NCBI RefSeq assembly: GCF_001949145.1
Contig: NW_019091397.1
Coordinates: 1,337,477-1,397,476, forward strand
Direction of reading: 5' to 3'
Source of the DNA: Acanthaster planci
Lineage: Eukaryota; Echinodermata; Asteroidea; Valvatida; Acanthasteridae
DNA: 60,000 bases
The notes under the pieces are model-generated. The model worked only from the letters and a program-made list of their open reading frames with translations, had not been told where the DNA came from and did not search any database. This document shows positions 1 through 11,222 of this stretch, one piece after another. The position numbers and the translations under genes were made by a program. Positions within the stretch are counted from its first letter, which is position 1; each line of letters opens with the position of its first letter.

Positions 1-2040
1 GCGTTTTTCTTTTCAAGCTTAGAGTTCGATTTCTGTACGAAATAGATTACAGCAAAAGGTAACTTCACTTTTGACTTTGCAATTTGTTACCTCGTCCGAA
101 ACATCGTCAAGTATTCAATCCGCATGTATCCTTCCCCATTTTCAAAGATTATGGTAGAAAAAACTGTGGAAAGCACGGTTTGTTGCTCAGTTGGTGGTCA
201 AAATTTAGACATAAGCTGTGTAGATTGACTGCATTGATGGTTCAAACATTCCGTCGCTTTGTTAGTTGATGTGCGCATCGGTGATTGTACTCTGGGGCTC
301 CCTGGCTTGACAGTGACCGTTTTCTGTGGAATCGCGCTTGAGTTTAAACAATTAATGTCCCATGCGGTTCAGTGAACGAGGATAAAAAATAGCCCGTCCT
401 CATTCATTGAATTTTCTTTTGCGAGGATGATTGTATGCACACGACTCCTTTTTGTCAACAAGCTGGACAAAGTGATCGATTTACTAATGCGGTTGTCGTA
501 AATGAAGTCATTGAATCTGGAAATTAATATTTTATCGACTGTGCGTCACATACGGCAAGCATACCAGTAATTACCAGGTCAAACTACTTTACATTGGTTG
601 ATTTCCATAACAGTAGTAAATGTGAGCCTCCTAATGGCTGTTAGACTGTTGAAACAGCGCCCCACATGACGTAGCGCAGCCATCAGGACAGCAGAAAAAG
701 TGGTTGGTGGGGAGAGGAGCCAACCGCGCAGCGTTACTGGCTTCACTTTAGCGCTGGCACAGCTCGTGCACGCACGCATCTTCACACCCACTGCTGAAAG
801 GCTGCGATACAATGGGCTATCTATGGTGTGTCTAACCACTGGCTGCATTGAAGATTCTGGTTGTTCGTCAACGTGATTTGCTGTCTACTCCAGCGTTATG
901 TCACACTGGATGGATGAATTGGGGGACTAAACATACAACGGCACTGTGATTACTAAAGGTAGTTTAGTCTTGGGATTCTGTCTTGTAGTTTGTCTCCTAA
1001 TTCATCTCTGCTGACACCGAGTTCCTCCAGGAAATGAGGGGCTTTGACAGAAAAATGAAATTCAGCCCTTAACAGACCCGTGTGAAGGGTAAGTGGATTT
1101 TGCATGTTCAAGCATGCAGCCATTTTTCGTTCATAAAGAGATGGGATAAAGAGTCACAGGCACTACATTTTCTGAGTGTAATTCAACCCATTGAAACGAA
1201 TGGAGTTGCGACGATTGCTTTGTGGCAACACTCTGTAAGCAAAGAGTGAGACTGCAACCAGCGATCATGTGCGAGTCCACTGTTTGGCTTTGAAGCTCCA
1301 GCTATGAATTAAAAGTGGTCGGTGCTGGTACAACACAGCACGAACAAAAAGACGGCAGAAAGCCCCAAATCTAATGTAAATACTGCACTCCATTCTGGTC
1401 CAAAACATTAGAGTGACTACGATATTTATGGTTTATTTGGAATGCTGACTGTAGAATGGCAGTTGGCACAGAGGCAAACCGACACGTGCAGACAAAGAAT
1501 GACATAAAAAAGGGAAATGCGGCCGGTTGCTCCATACAGCAGAAAGTTTCGGTGAGACATATTGATTATGCCACTTACCAGAAGAATCTTAAGGAAAAAC
1601 AGTTGAATTTGATGCTTTGAATCGCATATTGGACTTCCTTCACTGTGTTAATTATCACTATGGTGGATTATAGCTTGTTCCGAAGGTAAACCGTGCAACG
1701 GTGCTCATTTGTAATTGAATGCCTTGTCAAATATCTGAAAACCTACGGTGTAGCAGGTTTTTAAAGCCTCGCACGAATGTTCATGCGCTAATGGTACCTT
1801 CATTCACGACTTCGGTTTTCTCAGGAATTTCTTCTTTGGCCTCTACAATACCATCAAAGACTATTGCCAAGCTTTGACATTTTATAACCTTACGTATTGG
1901 CGGCCAATAAGGAATGTACTATAATGGTTAAAGGACCTAGTCCGCCAGCAATGAGACTAAAATCTCAAAATTTCCTCTAATTTGGTAAATGCCCAACAAG
2001 CTTTCCCGAGTGTGTATGTGTTACACGCCCTAATTGCAAA
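1..2040. other. Non-coding background
   Basis: No supportable gene. ORFs on either strand stay below 90 codons and none looks like a known protein. Positions 579-848 are somewhat richer in CpG and carry a Runx-like AACCAC word near 834, which is too little to call an element. A hairpin-like pair with mismatches sits around 370-412. A donor-like AAGG/GTAAGT near 1090 has no matching exon. Confidence 0.6.
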
Positions 2041-2160
2041 CCCATTGGCAATACAATCAATTAGATTTTCTTTGAATTCGGCAGGCAAACTTACGTTTGC
2101 CATCAATATTGGCTGTTATTCCTAGATGACTTGAGCCTTGACGGGTGAAATTGAAGTCTT
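2041..2160. promoter_or_regulatory. Candidate conserved regulatory patch with hairpin
   Basis: This stretch carries CCATTGGCAAT, a homeodomain-type ATCAATTAGATT and a compact perfect hairpin at 2084-2101 (GGCAAAC, loop TTAC, GTTTGCC). It is denser in structured words than the DNA around it. The regulatory role is inferred only from word content; I see no promoter or exon nearby. Confidence 0.2.
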
Positions 2161-3436
2161 AAAACATTAAGTGTTCATTTCAAGGATGAATTTTAATCTA
2201 GATTGGAAGTGACATAAAGGTACAAGACACTTTGGGATGGGGTGATTTGAATATTAAAATAAAAATCCATTTCGGTTTCATTATGTTTGAGGAGCTAGAG
2301 TGTAAAGTGAACAAACAACGTACATAATCGGAAACATTTATTTTCTGGGTTTTTTACATAAAAAATAACTACTTCTCTTCATGGTACAGTTAAAGCTAGT
2401 GGGCAGCTGTACCTTTAAAAGCAATTAATGCAAAATTGCCTCAAAATATTCATTATTATGAAAAAGAAAACAGCACACCCTTTGTTTTTACTTCAAATCT
2501 TTAGGAAAACAACGTTAAAGTTTCTTTCAAGCAAGGTAATTCCAAGTGTTGTTTTCTCGAATGAGGATCGACAAATCGGTTTAAACAACCCAAAAATAAA
2601 TGTAAGTGTCCAACCAACGTGATTGATTGGGCACATTATTTACCACTTGTTGGTTGATTTTTACCAATTTGTTCTCAGGGTGGAGAAAAAAGGGTGTTAA
2701 GGCCATGAATGCATCAAAACCAAGCAGAAAGTGAGCCTCGTCTCTGGAATGGGTTTCAATTAAAGTACCTCGCCCACTTTCCCTTTTTCCCATTCATTTC
2801 GGATGCCGCGAATACACAGAACCGAAAAATAGCTTTCAATGGTGAGCTGGCTTGCGAGTAGCGACAATAGGGATGTAAAGGTCTGTCTTCCACGTCCCTC
2901 CAGTTAATTGCTCGTTGGTAACGTTGAACTGACATCGATGCTACAGGTAAAACTCCGAAGAAAGAATTGTTGCCTGGAGACGGTGCATTTATAGCAAGGA
3001 GTACATCACCAGCGGTACTTACAGTGATGATGCTGGTGAAGCATCGGGAATGTGTTTGTCGTTAATCCAGTCTCTGCTAATACAAAAGTGCGTATCATGT
3101 ATCAAACGAGTAACAAATTATGAATGCGTTGTGTAGAAATATTCAAGCTGAAAGCACTGTCGATTGCGAATGAAAGTAATGAAGTAGAACCCACGTTAAT
3201 GTTCAGTGTATATTTTTCAATAATGGTAAATGGTTCTTTGAAGATTAGTATACAAATCCTGTTTGCTAAAATTCACACTGATGGATGCATAGTCACGCAG
3301 CAGTTTAGACCATCCCTTAAAATAACTGTGGACCATACGGTAGTCGCTCTTGAGTTGAATTGTAGCCTCGTAAACACTAAATACCACTACAGACTTCAAG
3401 GAGCTTGGGCATTATAAATGGGGTTTACCTTATCGC
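2161..3436. other. Non-coding background
   Basis: AT-rich sequence with short chance ORFs only. A weak inverted repeat (CCAACCA near 2610 and TTGGTTG near 2651) is the only structure noticed. Confidence 0.5.
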
Positions 3437-3610
3437 AACGACAATCATTTATAAATGGCGGCAAGGTAGTGACAGTGGAGATGTGGTTTGGCGCCGCGCA
3501 GAATCGGTTGAAGAGCAAAGCAGGCGGGGTTGGGCCTCGTCGGCGGCAACTACTCGCAATTAGACGACGAGCCGAGATCTGTTGTCCCGATTTTCCTGGT
3601 TCCTCCTGAA
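3437..3610. promoter_or_regulatory. CpG-rich patch with short inverted repeat
   Basis: A local GC/CpG rise includes GGCGCCGCGC near 3490. An imperfect stem, CTCGTCG near 3537 with CGACGAG near 3565, flanks a loop containing CAATTAG. Both strands stay open for 60-75 codons here, as expected where GC is high, so the overlapping ORFs are not evidence for a gene. It could be a CpG-rich regulatory element. Confidence 0.2.
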
Positions 3611-4399
3611 AGGTTTTCCTCTTCATTGTGCTGGCAGGTTAAACACCATGGAGATGGCAGTGTTGCCGCTGACTTCACTGAATAGAATGACCCATTAAAC
3701 ATAATTGGTTTTGCGCCATGTTTTTTTTCTGTCAGCCTAGTTCAGTATATTGTTCTGACTGTGAATAAGTACTGCATTTTTGTGACTGATGTAAGATATT
3801 AGATAAGTTGGCACAGACGTGTAGACGCAAGCATCATGGCGACTTTGTTTATAGTGTGGCACACTTGTCGCGGCTCTGTGGGTACAAGATTTTTCTCTGA
3901 ACCTGCTTCTGTTGATGCTTCAAACTTTGCTTGTACGTTGCTCGTCGTCATCTTACGGTTTATGCTTGGTGCGTTGTCAGACAGTTGTACTTTGGATAGG
4001 GCTGGGCCCAACGGGCAGTTGTTGGAGGAATCAGCAATATATATGCGATTTCGTTCGCCGCAGGAGGTTGAATTTGTAATATGTATAGGCCCGTGTCACA
4101 CAGAGACGGATTCTACAGTATGCAGTACTGGTGTGTACGGCTTCAATGGAATGCTAGGATGCGGTAGCGAAGGATCAGAATATATCATAAGAATCAGAAA
4201 CTTCGTATTGTCAACAAACTTAATACTGACTATCGGATTCCATATCTTGTTGATATACCAGGCTTAATTTTGTGAAGATGTCATACTTTTTTTTTACTTT
4301 GTTGAATCCAGTATTTAATTTCATCTAGTATCTGCTTTAGTTGCCAACTTGTCTGGTGTAGATAAGTTGGTGATGATTTATGTCAAAATGTGACAGAAA
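3611..4399. other. Non-coding background with one long chance ORF
   Basis: Contains the longest ORF of the window (3836-4267, plus strand, 143 codons). Its translation is a mix of hydrophobic and Cys-containing stretches with no domain I recognise. There is no acceptor just upstream and no poly(A) signal just downstream. At this base composition about two such ORFs per 60 kb are expected by chance, so I do not call a gene. Confidence 0.5.
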
Positions 4400-4620
4400 T
4401 TAGGATTTATTGAGATTAGAGATCGAGGATCGCAGGTCCTACTGCCAAAAATCTCCTTGGGGAAGTACAGAATAAAATAAAATAACAAATTGGACCTTCG
4501 GAGCGAGTTGGTAGCGGTTGAACCATATGAATATAGACCTACTATGGTTGTCGGGGTCATACTCCTGGTTCAAAGCACCTCGTGTTCCTTGTTCTGTGGT
4601 ATACTCAAGCTAGCCGGAAA
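4400..4620. mobile_element. Possible retroposon relic with A-rich tail and tRNA-like words
   Basis: At 4450-4483 a CCTTGGGGAA segment runs into an AATAAAATAAAATAA tail, a layout often seen at 3' ends of non-LTR retroposons. It is followed by AGCGAGTTGGTAGCGG (about 4502-4517), which resembles a tRNA D-arm/A box, and GGTTCAAAGCACC (about 4568), which resembles a degraded B box. The spacing is too long for an intact tRNA. The SINE or pseudo-tRNA reading is an inference; terminal duplications were not found. Confidence 0.25.
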
Positions 4621-4740
4621 ACCCTCGAATGGAATCTAATTCGGTCCCACGACAGTGTGCAGTACGGATTAAACTGTCTCCCTTTACCTCGCCGTCTTCT
4701 GAGAGCTTGAAATCAACCGGATTGAAATCGCTGGAGGGAT

Positions 4741-4860
4741 GAGTTTGATATTAGGGAAAAGGGCCTGATTTGCCGAGCCGGTCGGCGCTTGGCATTAGTC
4801 CTGCCTTACCGCATGGGAAGCTGTAATGTGACCGACCGCGTATGCAGCGAACACACAAAC
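4741..4860. promoter_or_regulatory. Small CpG-rich patch
   Basis: GC-rich words including GCCGAGCCGGTCGGCGC near 4774 and GACCGACCGCG near 4832 stand out from the flanks. Nothing identifies a promoter. It is listed because it could be a conserved regulatory block. Confidence 0.12.
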
Positions 4861-6849
4861 ACGACAACACATGGAAAAATATCGAGCGCCTCCAAGCAAC
4901 CAGCATGACATTTCAGGTTGAGCGATGATTTATAGGCATGCAAAGGGCGAATTGTTGAAATTCGGAGACGAAGCAACATCGGTTCTTTCTTCCTTCAATT
5001 TGCAGGTGGTGACCAAATTGATTTGGCTTCTGACAGGTATACATAGCCAATCAGCTCTTGTCAGCTTTTGTGGGACATAACTCCTTCGGACTGAGAATTG
5101 ATTGCAGGGAAAGAACCTTCTCCCCAATATCAGCTGTCTAACGCATAGCTTTCAGCAATCATTTCATATGAGAATAAAAAACGAAACCAGTGTTTGTGGA
5201 CTGTAAAGAGGACCATCTTGAAACAGACTTGTAAAATCTTGTTGGTGTTTCGAGAACACTCATGGCTTGCTTTCTGCATTCATTTATTCCGTTGGCCGCG
5301 GTGCGCCGTTTAGAAAAGCCGCAGTAACACTGAATCTGTGCAGTTGAATTGTAAAGAAGATTCTCATTTAAAGGAGACCTCTTAGTGAAATACTGTTTTC
5401 CAGAGGTGTCCAGCAATTACAATAAAACCCATTAAAACAGCAATTTATGCAATGATCTAAAAACGTAAAATACAAAATGTATGCGTAAGAACCAGTTAAA
5501 TAAACACGTTAAAACACAAAAATATTAAGAATCGCGATCCAGCTTTGTACTGATGTAGATCAGACAAACATCAAAAAAAGTATACATCTTTTACCCCCCC
5601 GGCATTAAAGAAGCAAAGATTTCTAACTGTTTTTAAAACTAGTTACAGATGCAGGCAGGGGACATCTGAGACACATAGGCAGGGCATTGAAATGCGTAAG
5701 CTCCACGAACAACAAACGCACATTTACATAAATTCGATTTCCTGATTGAAATAAAAATGTTACCTTAGGAAACCGACAGAGTATTATAAGAATATGATGT
5801 GAAAGAATGCCGTGAAAGAAACAATGGCACAGTTGAGGTGGTAATTGCATGGTGAGACTTTTGAAGACCAACGTATTTAAATGAAAGGTGTACGCCTTTC
5901 TTCTAAGGTCCATTCCATTGTCGGTAGGACATGCTCTAGATAGTGAGCGTCTATCACCGTGCATATGGAGCCATGATGATGCTTTGGGCCTCCAAACTTG
6001 GCAATATTTTTGTTTTCACATTTCCACGCAGTGTCAAGCGTTAACTTAATTCAAAGAGTAAAATGTACAAGATATATTTATTTTAGTACCACTTTGTTTA
6101 GGAGAAATGTCAAAAATGAGTCGTCGCTAAATGGTTTATCAACGATCATGATACACAGCCAACTATTAGAGACTCTCACTGCTATCCTGTACTGGTAACG
6201 CCCGTCACTAAATTTTGGGCTCCAGAAATTATTCCTTTGCTATTCAGCCAGTATATGGCAGTGAGTGGTAACATAGTCAGCAATATAAACCTTTATTGTT
6301 ATTGTTTAATGTAACTTGTTTTAAATTTTAGAAAAATGTTCAGTGCTCTGATAATATCCGACGACCGTTCGTGCTAGATATATTCCCCATCGGAACTACT
6401 TACACCATTATAGGATATCTTGGTGTGAACCGCATGTTGAGATTGCTTGTAGCCCACTACGATCTCGAAATAACTGTTTGCTCCAGCGTGTACTGTTTTC
6501 CCTTATATAACCCATGTCCTGTTGAGCTAGTGCTCTTGTAACCATGGCCTGTAAATTTCTAGTTGCGTGATATGAATTTGTATCACAGAAAACGGGAAGG
6601 TATCATGCGTGCTCCTTCAACAATAACTACGCAAAAAAGGATTAACGGTAAACTCGTCTGGCTGACGCTGTTTGTTATTGTCATCGCATCGTTGATTGAG
6701 TTGTAAAATGTCACAGCATGTACGGGGCCTTCGCGCGTTTACTCCAACAATTCCTTTACTCTATCTACAGTCTGCCCGTCAACTCCGATAGAAAAGTAAA
6801 TTGGCTCCGTATTTAAAAATAAAGCTTTGAAAATTGGTTTTTACAAATG
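4861..6849. other. Non-coding background
   Basis: AT-rich, with chance ORFs up to 113 codons and a C8 tract near 5594. The 5440-5590 stretch is strongly A/T-rich. A good acceptor-like tract ending in TTTGCAG at 5005 is followed 31 bp later by GACAG/GTATAC, but a 31-bp exon cannot be supported from this alone. Confidence 0.5.
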
Positions 6850-6867
6850 TTGGCAATTAATTGGCAA
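6850..6867. promoter_or_regulatory. Direct pair of TTGGCAA half-sites around TTAA core
   Basis: TTGGCAATTAATTGGCAA contains two identical TTGGCAA words (NFI half-site-like) 11 bp apart, so about one helical turn. The AATTAATT at their centre is a palindromic homeodomain-type site. A composite site is an inference from word content only. Confidence 0.25.
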
Positions 6868-8430
6868 CTCATGTTGTGAGATCGATCAACCTCAATCAGA
6901 CGTCTGTGTCCTGATTTGAAACAAGAGACTGATTGAACGAAACAAAGGGAAGGCGTGTGCAGGTGAAAGCTAACGGCGCAATCATGTTAAGCAGAAGTTA
7001 TCAACAATATCAAAGTCAAGTATTTTTCTGCCTTTAGCAAAACATTGTTCTAATTTTGGTCTAAAAGCGCTGCATAATATTACCAATGGTCTATTTGCTG
7101 ATTGGAATTTTAGTATTTATTAATTGGTACCGCAAACAATCAGTGCAGATAAATACAATAGAAGACTCTGTGTACACTAGGCTGAGAGAATAGCCTACGC
7201 GTTTGCATTCGTAAATTTAAGATCGACTATACTTTCGCTAGAGGTTTCCTTCAAAGTGTAGGCAATTCCAGTGTAGTTGATATCCACCATCGACCGAAGT
7301 AGCCGCGTGTTTTGACCACTTGATGTTGCAGAGAATGCTTGGAAGCACAACCAGTTCCCCTTTCCAGTTCCTACTATTATTTCCGCGCTGTGACTCGCCC
7401 CTACCGCCAGCAATTCACCAGGCCTACATGCTCTATGAAATGTCCCTGTACCTTGGGACTTGCGTGAAAGAATGCATAAGACGCGCCTTCTCTTGGGCTG
7501 CCTTGTTCGCAATCCGACTTCATCAATGCGCCCATTTATGTGGAAGACTTCAATTGTAGCATCAGCGGAGGAATGCCAGAGCGTCCTCCCGCTAGATGGT
7601 TCGTCACAAAAGAATGTTTCCATGAAAACGAATTAATCTTGAATGAATTAGATTTCAAGATGCAGTTGGACTACTTCTGCGGCATTGTGTGACATTGTCA
7701 ATCGTGTACAAAACAGTTTAATTCATCAGAATGAATGAGGGCGATTCACCGATAAAGGGTAAGAAGGGGATTGGAATGTAGAGGGTGAACCCCCCCCCCA
7801 AAAAAAAAGAAAGACCGCAACCCACAAGTATTATTTATTTCTCACCATGTCATAAATTGTAAAGCTTAAGATGTTAGCTTTCAAAACTAAAGACTTCGTT
7901 AAAATTTTATGATGTGTTTCAGAGGTATTTTCAATTACGTATAAGACGTGTTTTTTGTTCTGCCCAAGGGGATTTACCACAGCAATCAAAATGCTGCGTT
8001 GAAGCCCGCTCATATGAGATCATTGCAAAGGCCTGTAAGAGAGGATACTGAACTGAACAGGGTTACGTTATGTTACATCTTCTGGTTTTTTTTTTCCACC
8101 AGGAAACAAAATGGATTCTAAAAGGGTTCAAAAGTGATTAATGTTACCGAAGTAAATAAGATCAGCGCCCTGTCACAAATTGACCGATGAATTATACAGG
8201 CTCAGCAGGAGCTGTTTCTCAGAAAAAAACTCATTAAACTATGAACCCGCACAATTAATTAACAACTACTGCCTTCTGCAATAAGCATTAGATTTATCGA
8301 GTTTGGGGCTCGAGTGAGATTTGAAAGAAGTCAGACATTCAAACAGTTGCAATTTTTGTGTGATTAAGTTATCACAAAAAACCATAAGTCAACCAAAGTA
8401 GTGTCAACTTACCCAAGAAACAGATTTGGA
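6868..8430. other. Non-coding background with homopolymer junction
   Basis: Includes a minus-strand ORF of 142 codons (7195-7623) that I do not recognise and consider chance. A C10 tract (7790-7799) runs directly into A9 (7800-7808). This is a slippage-prone low-complexity junction. Confidence 0.5.
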
Positions 8431-8461
8431 TTTTATGCAAACAATAAATTTGATTAATGCG
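8431..8461. promoter_or_regulatory. Octamer/SOX/FOX/homeodomain-like site cluster
   Basis: Within 31 bp there is ATGCAAAC (POU octamer-like, 8435-8442), overlapped by ACAATAAA (SOX/FOX-like), followed by GATTAATGCG (homeodomain-like, from 8452). Close packing of such words is typical of developmental enhancers, but AT-rich DNA also produces them by chance. Confidence 0.2.
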
Positions 8462-8463
8462 AC

Positions 8464-8590
8464 CGATCAAGTACACGGCATATACCCATGTAGAGATTTC
8501 AGTTATACCTCGTAGAAACAACAGCGACAAAAGTATTGTTGGTTTCCTTTGACTGATACGAGTATACGGACAAATCCTTGTACTTGATCG
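8464..8590. repeat. 12-bp inverted repeat pair
   Basis: CGATCAAGTACA (8464-8475) is repeated exactly in inverted form as TGTACTTGATCG (8579-8590), about 103 bp apart. A second, inner imperfect pair is TATACCTCGTA with TACGAGTATA. The symmetric layout could be the remains of a small fold-back element. The unequal spacing of the inner arms argues against a microRNA precursor. Confidence 0.35.
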
Positions 8591-9004
8591 CTTATCATTG
8601 TGCGCAAATGATGGTTTTCAAAAATTTAGCACCTGACTGTTCCAGGCCACAGAAAATACATTATTCAAGATACGATGGCGCTAACACTTCCCGTCACCCC
8701 TCTAAAGGCCGTACAAGTTGTATTAAACTCTGACATATCCCCCACCCATGTTTTTGGATCCGCCCTTGTAGTATACCGTTATGCTGGTTGAAATACAAAA
8801 TATCTTGCCTTTGATTGTTTTCTGAACGATAGTATTTTAAAGTTATTAATAACATCCCAGTTTCTTATAATACGGCATTATTAGGCCTATGCAGAAGATT
8901 TTAAGTGATTCACTGAATCAAAGGATGTTCACTACCGACACACGAACAAATAACATTCGTAATTCTAAGTAAAGAGGATCTTTTTACACAAAACCGATAA
9001 CTGA

Positions 9005-9240
9005 ATTTAGCCAGCGTTACACGCAATGCATCCACTGCACATGTACATGTATGTAGCGCCCACGATGTTGGGCATTCACTCCACAGGCAATTTGGAGTTC
9101 CCCTCGCGCGGGCGGAAATATCGCACCGTTTTTCCTGGCAACGGCGCGTGGCCCATCCCCGCCTCAATTGAGTCGCTGTGCCGCTCACTTACCAGTAATT
9201 TGATGATGACAATTAATGGAAGACATTAGGTGAGTAGTGG
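9005..9240. promoter_or_regulatory. Candidate conserved non-coding element
   Basis: About 235 bp of CpG-containing, low-redundancy sequence in an AT-rich neighbourhood. It carries CTGGCAACGG (RFX half-site-like, about 9135), TCAATTGAG, and a homeodomain-like GACAATTAATGG near the right end. A minus-strand donor-like ACTG/GTAAGTGAG lies near 9190 and a plus-strand TTAG/GTGAGT near 9230, but no coding exon can be built. Conservation is suspected, not shown. Confidence 0.25.
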
Positions 9241-10039
9241 CTTGGCAGATGACGGATATAGGTTGTCAAGGGAATGCTTGGGTTACCCAAGAATGTCTGA
9301 TGTGCTGCTTAGGCACTCGGTATCCATTCACGCATGTCAGACATGTCATTTAAAACCCAAATTACCCTGTGAAACAAAGGTCATTGCTCCACACTGAACC
9401 GACTTAAGATGAATTTAATGGTTTACAATGAGTTTTTAAGGAACAGATTATTTCTAAATCCTTGCTTCGAAACCAACGATCTAAAATGAAATTGCACAAT
9501 ATGTAGTGTTATCAGCGACCATTATCGTGTACCAGGTTTTCCTGCTAAACGCCAGTCAGACCTGAAAACTTGTCTTTTTCAGTTCTGGTGATGTGTCCCA
9601 CTCATCCCTTCATCACTGTCCCGTATTCCCAAGTGGAATGCCATGTTCATAGCAGCATTTTAAATTCCACCGCTTCGCATGGCCTGCAGGGACTGGGGGA
9701 CTTATCAAAGACCCAGGGGCTTCCTGAAAAAACCAGAGATTCAATAGACACCTACATCTTTTTCTACTAGCTCTGATACAGCCAAAGATCCCAGTCTTCT
9801 GTGGCGCAGGGGGGGGTCTTGAGAATGGGCGGGGGGGTTAAATTCCGGCACCACAAGATGATATCCTTGAGTAAAACGGTTTTTCTCGTCCTTACTGCCC
9901 TTAAATGCATCGGGACAAGCGAATCCCTTTCACACAATTTTGTGAGGAAACACAATACGTCATTCGTTCTAAAGAAATTTGGCTTTCCCAGCGCCCTAAG
10001 GCGTAGGAGCTCGGAGAAGCGACTCAAACGCGTCACAGA
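9241..10039. other. Non-coding background with G-tracts
   Basis: No gene supported. G8 (9809-9816) and G7 (9831-9837) lie 14 bp apart and may be the worn end of a transposable element or just low-complexity DNA. Overlapping ORFs of 85-108 codons around 9767-10093 on both strands look like chance. Confidence 0.45.
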
Positions 10040-10058
10040 CCACTGGAGGGCGCTATAG
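10040..10058 (+). promoter_or_regulatory. CTCF-like word CCACTGGAGGGCGC
   Basis: CCACTGGAGGGCGC fits the vertebrate/fly CTCF core CCASYAGRKGGCRS with one mismatch, and continues into TATAG. The 13-mer GAGGGCGCTATAG recurs at 27738-27750, where the flank fits CTCF less well. The shared word could instead be part of a dispersed repeat. Confidence 0.2.
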
Positions 10059-10880
10059 CCTAAGTTTGGGTTGCCTTCCTGCTTATTCGTCAACCTTATG
10101 GCAGACGCGACCGGAAATTACAAAACGGGAATTATCTGTAATCGACATCAAAATATTTATGCTTTGAATGACTTAGACATTCCAAAGTATACGCACGTTG
10201 TAGCAGACATTTATTGTCTGTGACCCTTTTTTCCAACTGTTTGTCAATTATGATGAAGGTATTTTGGGCAAGGGAAATTACGAACTGACTACAGAAATGT
10301 GTAAAGTTTAATTCAACGTCTTAGCATTTTGATCGATGACAGTGGGCTGGATCAGTCAGCACTGAAACAGGATTATCTGTCTAGTCAGGCGATGAGGAGT
10401 TAGGAGACAGGGAACTACTTGAACCATGTTACCATCGCACGCCGTATATCTTCTGCTTTCCTTTGCAGAACTCGCCTCGATAATACGTGAGATAGGGTCT
10501 CGGGGAATCCAGGGCACATGATTCGTGGAGCCACTTTCACTTCAGAAGTAATTGCGTCTCTGGTGGTGGTTAGCTCCAGCCTGTGTGCGTGCAGTCTCGT
10601 TTGATATTCCCAGCTGTGAATTAACTTGAACTCTCATTTCGTGTGTTTGCATGTGGTCGCAGGATTTACATTATGCAGCTCCACCGAAAGGGAGGCCGTA
10701 GTCCTTGGTGAAATTAGGTCTGAAGTTCATTAATTTGGCGCAGCTTCTTATCTGTCGTCGTGCCACACATTCCCCTCGTGCATTTTTTATTCTCTGTTTA
10801 TGCTCTCTTACAGCATCTCCCGTAACATTCTTTTATTTCTGAAATAAAGTGCCATGAAAAGGTACTGTAGAATGAATACA

Positions 10881-10898
10881 GACTTTTTGAAAAAAGTC
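10881..10898. repeat. 18-bp palindrome
   Basis: GACTTTTT and AAAAAGTC form an 8-bp perfect stem separated by GA. No transcript context is visible. Confidence 0.4.
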
Positions 10899-10985
10899 TC
10901 CTTTTCAATTCTCTCCTGCATTTCTGCTGGAACAATTTTAAAAAGGAAACAAAAATAAAACGATCACAGTAGTTACCCTCACGCC

Positions 10986-11222
10986 TTAATGTCCGGGGAA
11001 GAAATCTTCCGTTCCATGGAACTGCTGAAGTTCTATCCGGAAGCCATTCTTCACATCCCCGCAGGAAAGGGAAAGGCTTTTGCGTCTGAAAGACCACTTG
11101 ACAAATCGGAGGAAATTGACGGAATCTGTTCTTCCCTGAACGCCGCTGGCCGGAGATTGGCGCGCGCCAAGCGGCAAATGCACTTCCCCGCCTGCGTGGT
11201 GCAAGTCCTGCTCTCTTGCTAA
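10986..11222. promoter_or_regulatory. CpG-rich patch with perfect E2F-type palindrome
   Basis: The patch holds TTGGCGCGCGCCAA at 11157-11170, a perfect 14-bp palindrome. It contains two overlapping E2F-like GGCGCG/CGCGCC cores and also resembles an NFI palindrome with a 4-bp spacer. Both strands are open (77 codons plus, 72 codons minus), so the ORFs are probably a GC effect. The plus translation is charged and soluble-looking but not recognised. The patch could be regulatory or a small exon; regulatory is favoured. Confidence 0.25.

Noticed and set aside
3836-4267. 143-codon ORF, longest in the window
   Set aside because: Length is within chance expectation for 60 kb at this composition; no recognisable domain, acceptor or poly(A) context.
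4500-4585. Intact tRNA gene
   Set aside because: A-box-like and B-box-like words are too far apart and no acceptor stem pairs.
5006-5036. Micro-exon between a good acceptor and GACAG/GTATAC
   Set aside because: 31 bp with no partner exons; acceptor-like tracts are common in AT/pyrimidine-rich DNA.
7195-7623. 142-codon minus ORF with a protein-like translation
   Set aside because: No family resemblance and no poly(A) signal after the stop; chance-range length.
10881-10898. Rho-independent-type terminator
   Set aside because: Window shows no bacterial features; the palindrome is A/T-rich with no GC stem.
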